The notes beneath the pieces are model-generated. The model saw only the letters and a program-made list of their open reading frames with translations. It was not told where the DNA came from and searched no databases. From assembly GCF_018449605.1 (NCBI RefSeq), contig NZ_JAAVUW010000005.1:186001-250000 (forward strand): 64,000 nt of DNA, written 5' to 3'. Numbering within the stretch: position 1 is the stretch's first letter; every line of letters starts with the position of its first letter. The translations under genes and the position numbers were made by a program. Positions 63,967 through 64,000 of this stretch are shown piece after piece. Source of the DNA: Luteibacter sp. dw_328 (lineage in GTDB: Bacteria; Pseudomonadota; Gammaproteobacteria; Xanthomonadales; Rhodanobacteraceae).

Positions 63967-64000
63967 TTAATAGTCGAACGCCCGATACGGGCTCTTAAAC
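63967..64000 (-). CDS. C-terminal end of an upstream T4SS gene (partial)
   Basis: On the complement a frame enters from the window edge and reads ...FKSPYRAFDY before TAA at 63967-63969, 26 bases before the trbJ start. It is too short for family recognition. It is proposed only because this spacing and strand fit an operon running in from the right edge. Confidence 0.3.
   Translation of the reverse strand, partial: FKSPYRAFDY

Overview
The window reads as a stretch of GC-rich gammaproteobacterial chromosome, most likely from the Xanthomonadales (Rhodanobacteraceae, a Luteibacter- or Dyella-like organism). This is inferred from base composition, the TGTAGGAGCCGATTCATCGGCGAT-class REP palindromes cut here to their core, the cyoABCD-SURF1 layout and the gene families. 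No search was run, so the genus is a guess. The genes are dense, usually overlapping by 1-11 bases inside operons. The last kilobase (about 63.1-64 kb) is clearly more AT-rich and carries conjugation-type type IV secretion genes.

Layout. 0-0.8 kb: start of a secreted protein, a tRNA-Ile2(CAU) and a degraded tRNA-like remnant with a terminator. 0.8-11 kb: a Tat-exported multicopper oxidase, a PF04185 phosphoesterase, a DUF3617 protein, an SPFH/band-7 plus NAD-kinase-like pair, a cysteine hydrolase and a YfhO-like membrane protein. 11-17.5 kb: a J-domain protein, a HipBA toxin-antitoxin pair with two visible operators, a membrane-anchored GH30 glycosidase and an esterase. 17.5-21.3 kb: a four-gene operon encoding what looks like a MotAB/ZorAB-type ion-driven motor with a long coiled tail (DUF3348, DUF802, OmpA, DUF2894). 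21.4-26.3 kb: small membrane proteins, a sorbosone-dehydrogenase-like lipoprotein, REP elements, a 34-residue lysine-rich protein, and a divergent LysR/aldo-keto reductase pair.

26.3-36.2 kb: a cobalamin riboswitch heads a valine-catabolic operon (mmsA, acyl-CoA dehydrogenase, enoyl-CoA hydratase, HIBYL-CoA hydrolase, mmsB). A Fic gene with its own repeat-rich upstream region follows, then btuC-btuD-btuF for vitamin B12 uptake. The valine route leads to propionyl-CoA, whose methylmalonyl-CoA branch needs B12, so a link between B12 sensing, B12 import and this pathway is coherent although the arrangement is unusual. 36.2-43 kb: hybrid histidine kinase, LtaS-like sulfatase-fold membrane enzyme, YrbL-like protein and a GT39-type glycosyltransferase. 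43-48 kb: a FecI-FecR-TonB receptor cell-surface signalling unit and a DUF535 protein. 48-54.5 kb: cytochrome bo3 oxidase operon cyoABCD with SURF1, and a divergent MFS transporter. 54.5-59.3 kb: an epimerase-like protein, DUF2058 and a large secreted F5/8C glycosidase-like protein. 59.3-64 kb: TrbJ, TrbL, a VirB1-like lytic transglycosylase and a pilin-adhesin-like protein in one operon, the edge of a conjugative or integrative element that continues beyond the window.

The best candidate for an undescribed system is the motor operon at 17487-21312. Next are the riboswitch-led valine/B12 operon and the SPFH/NAD-kinase-like pair.
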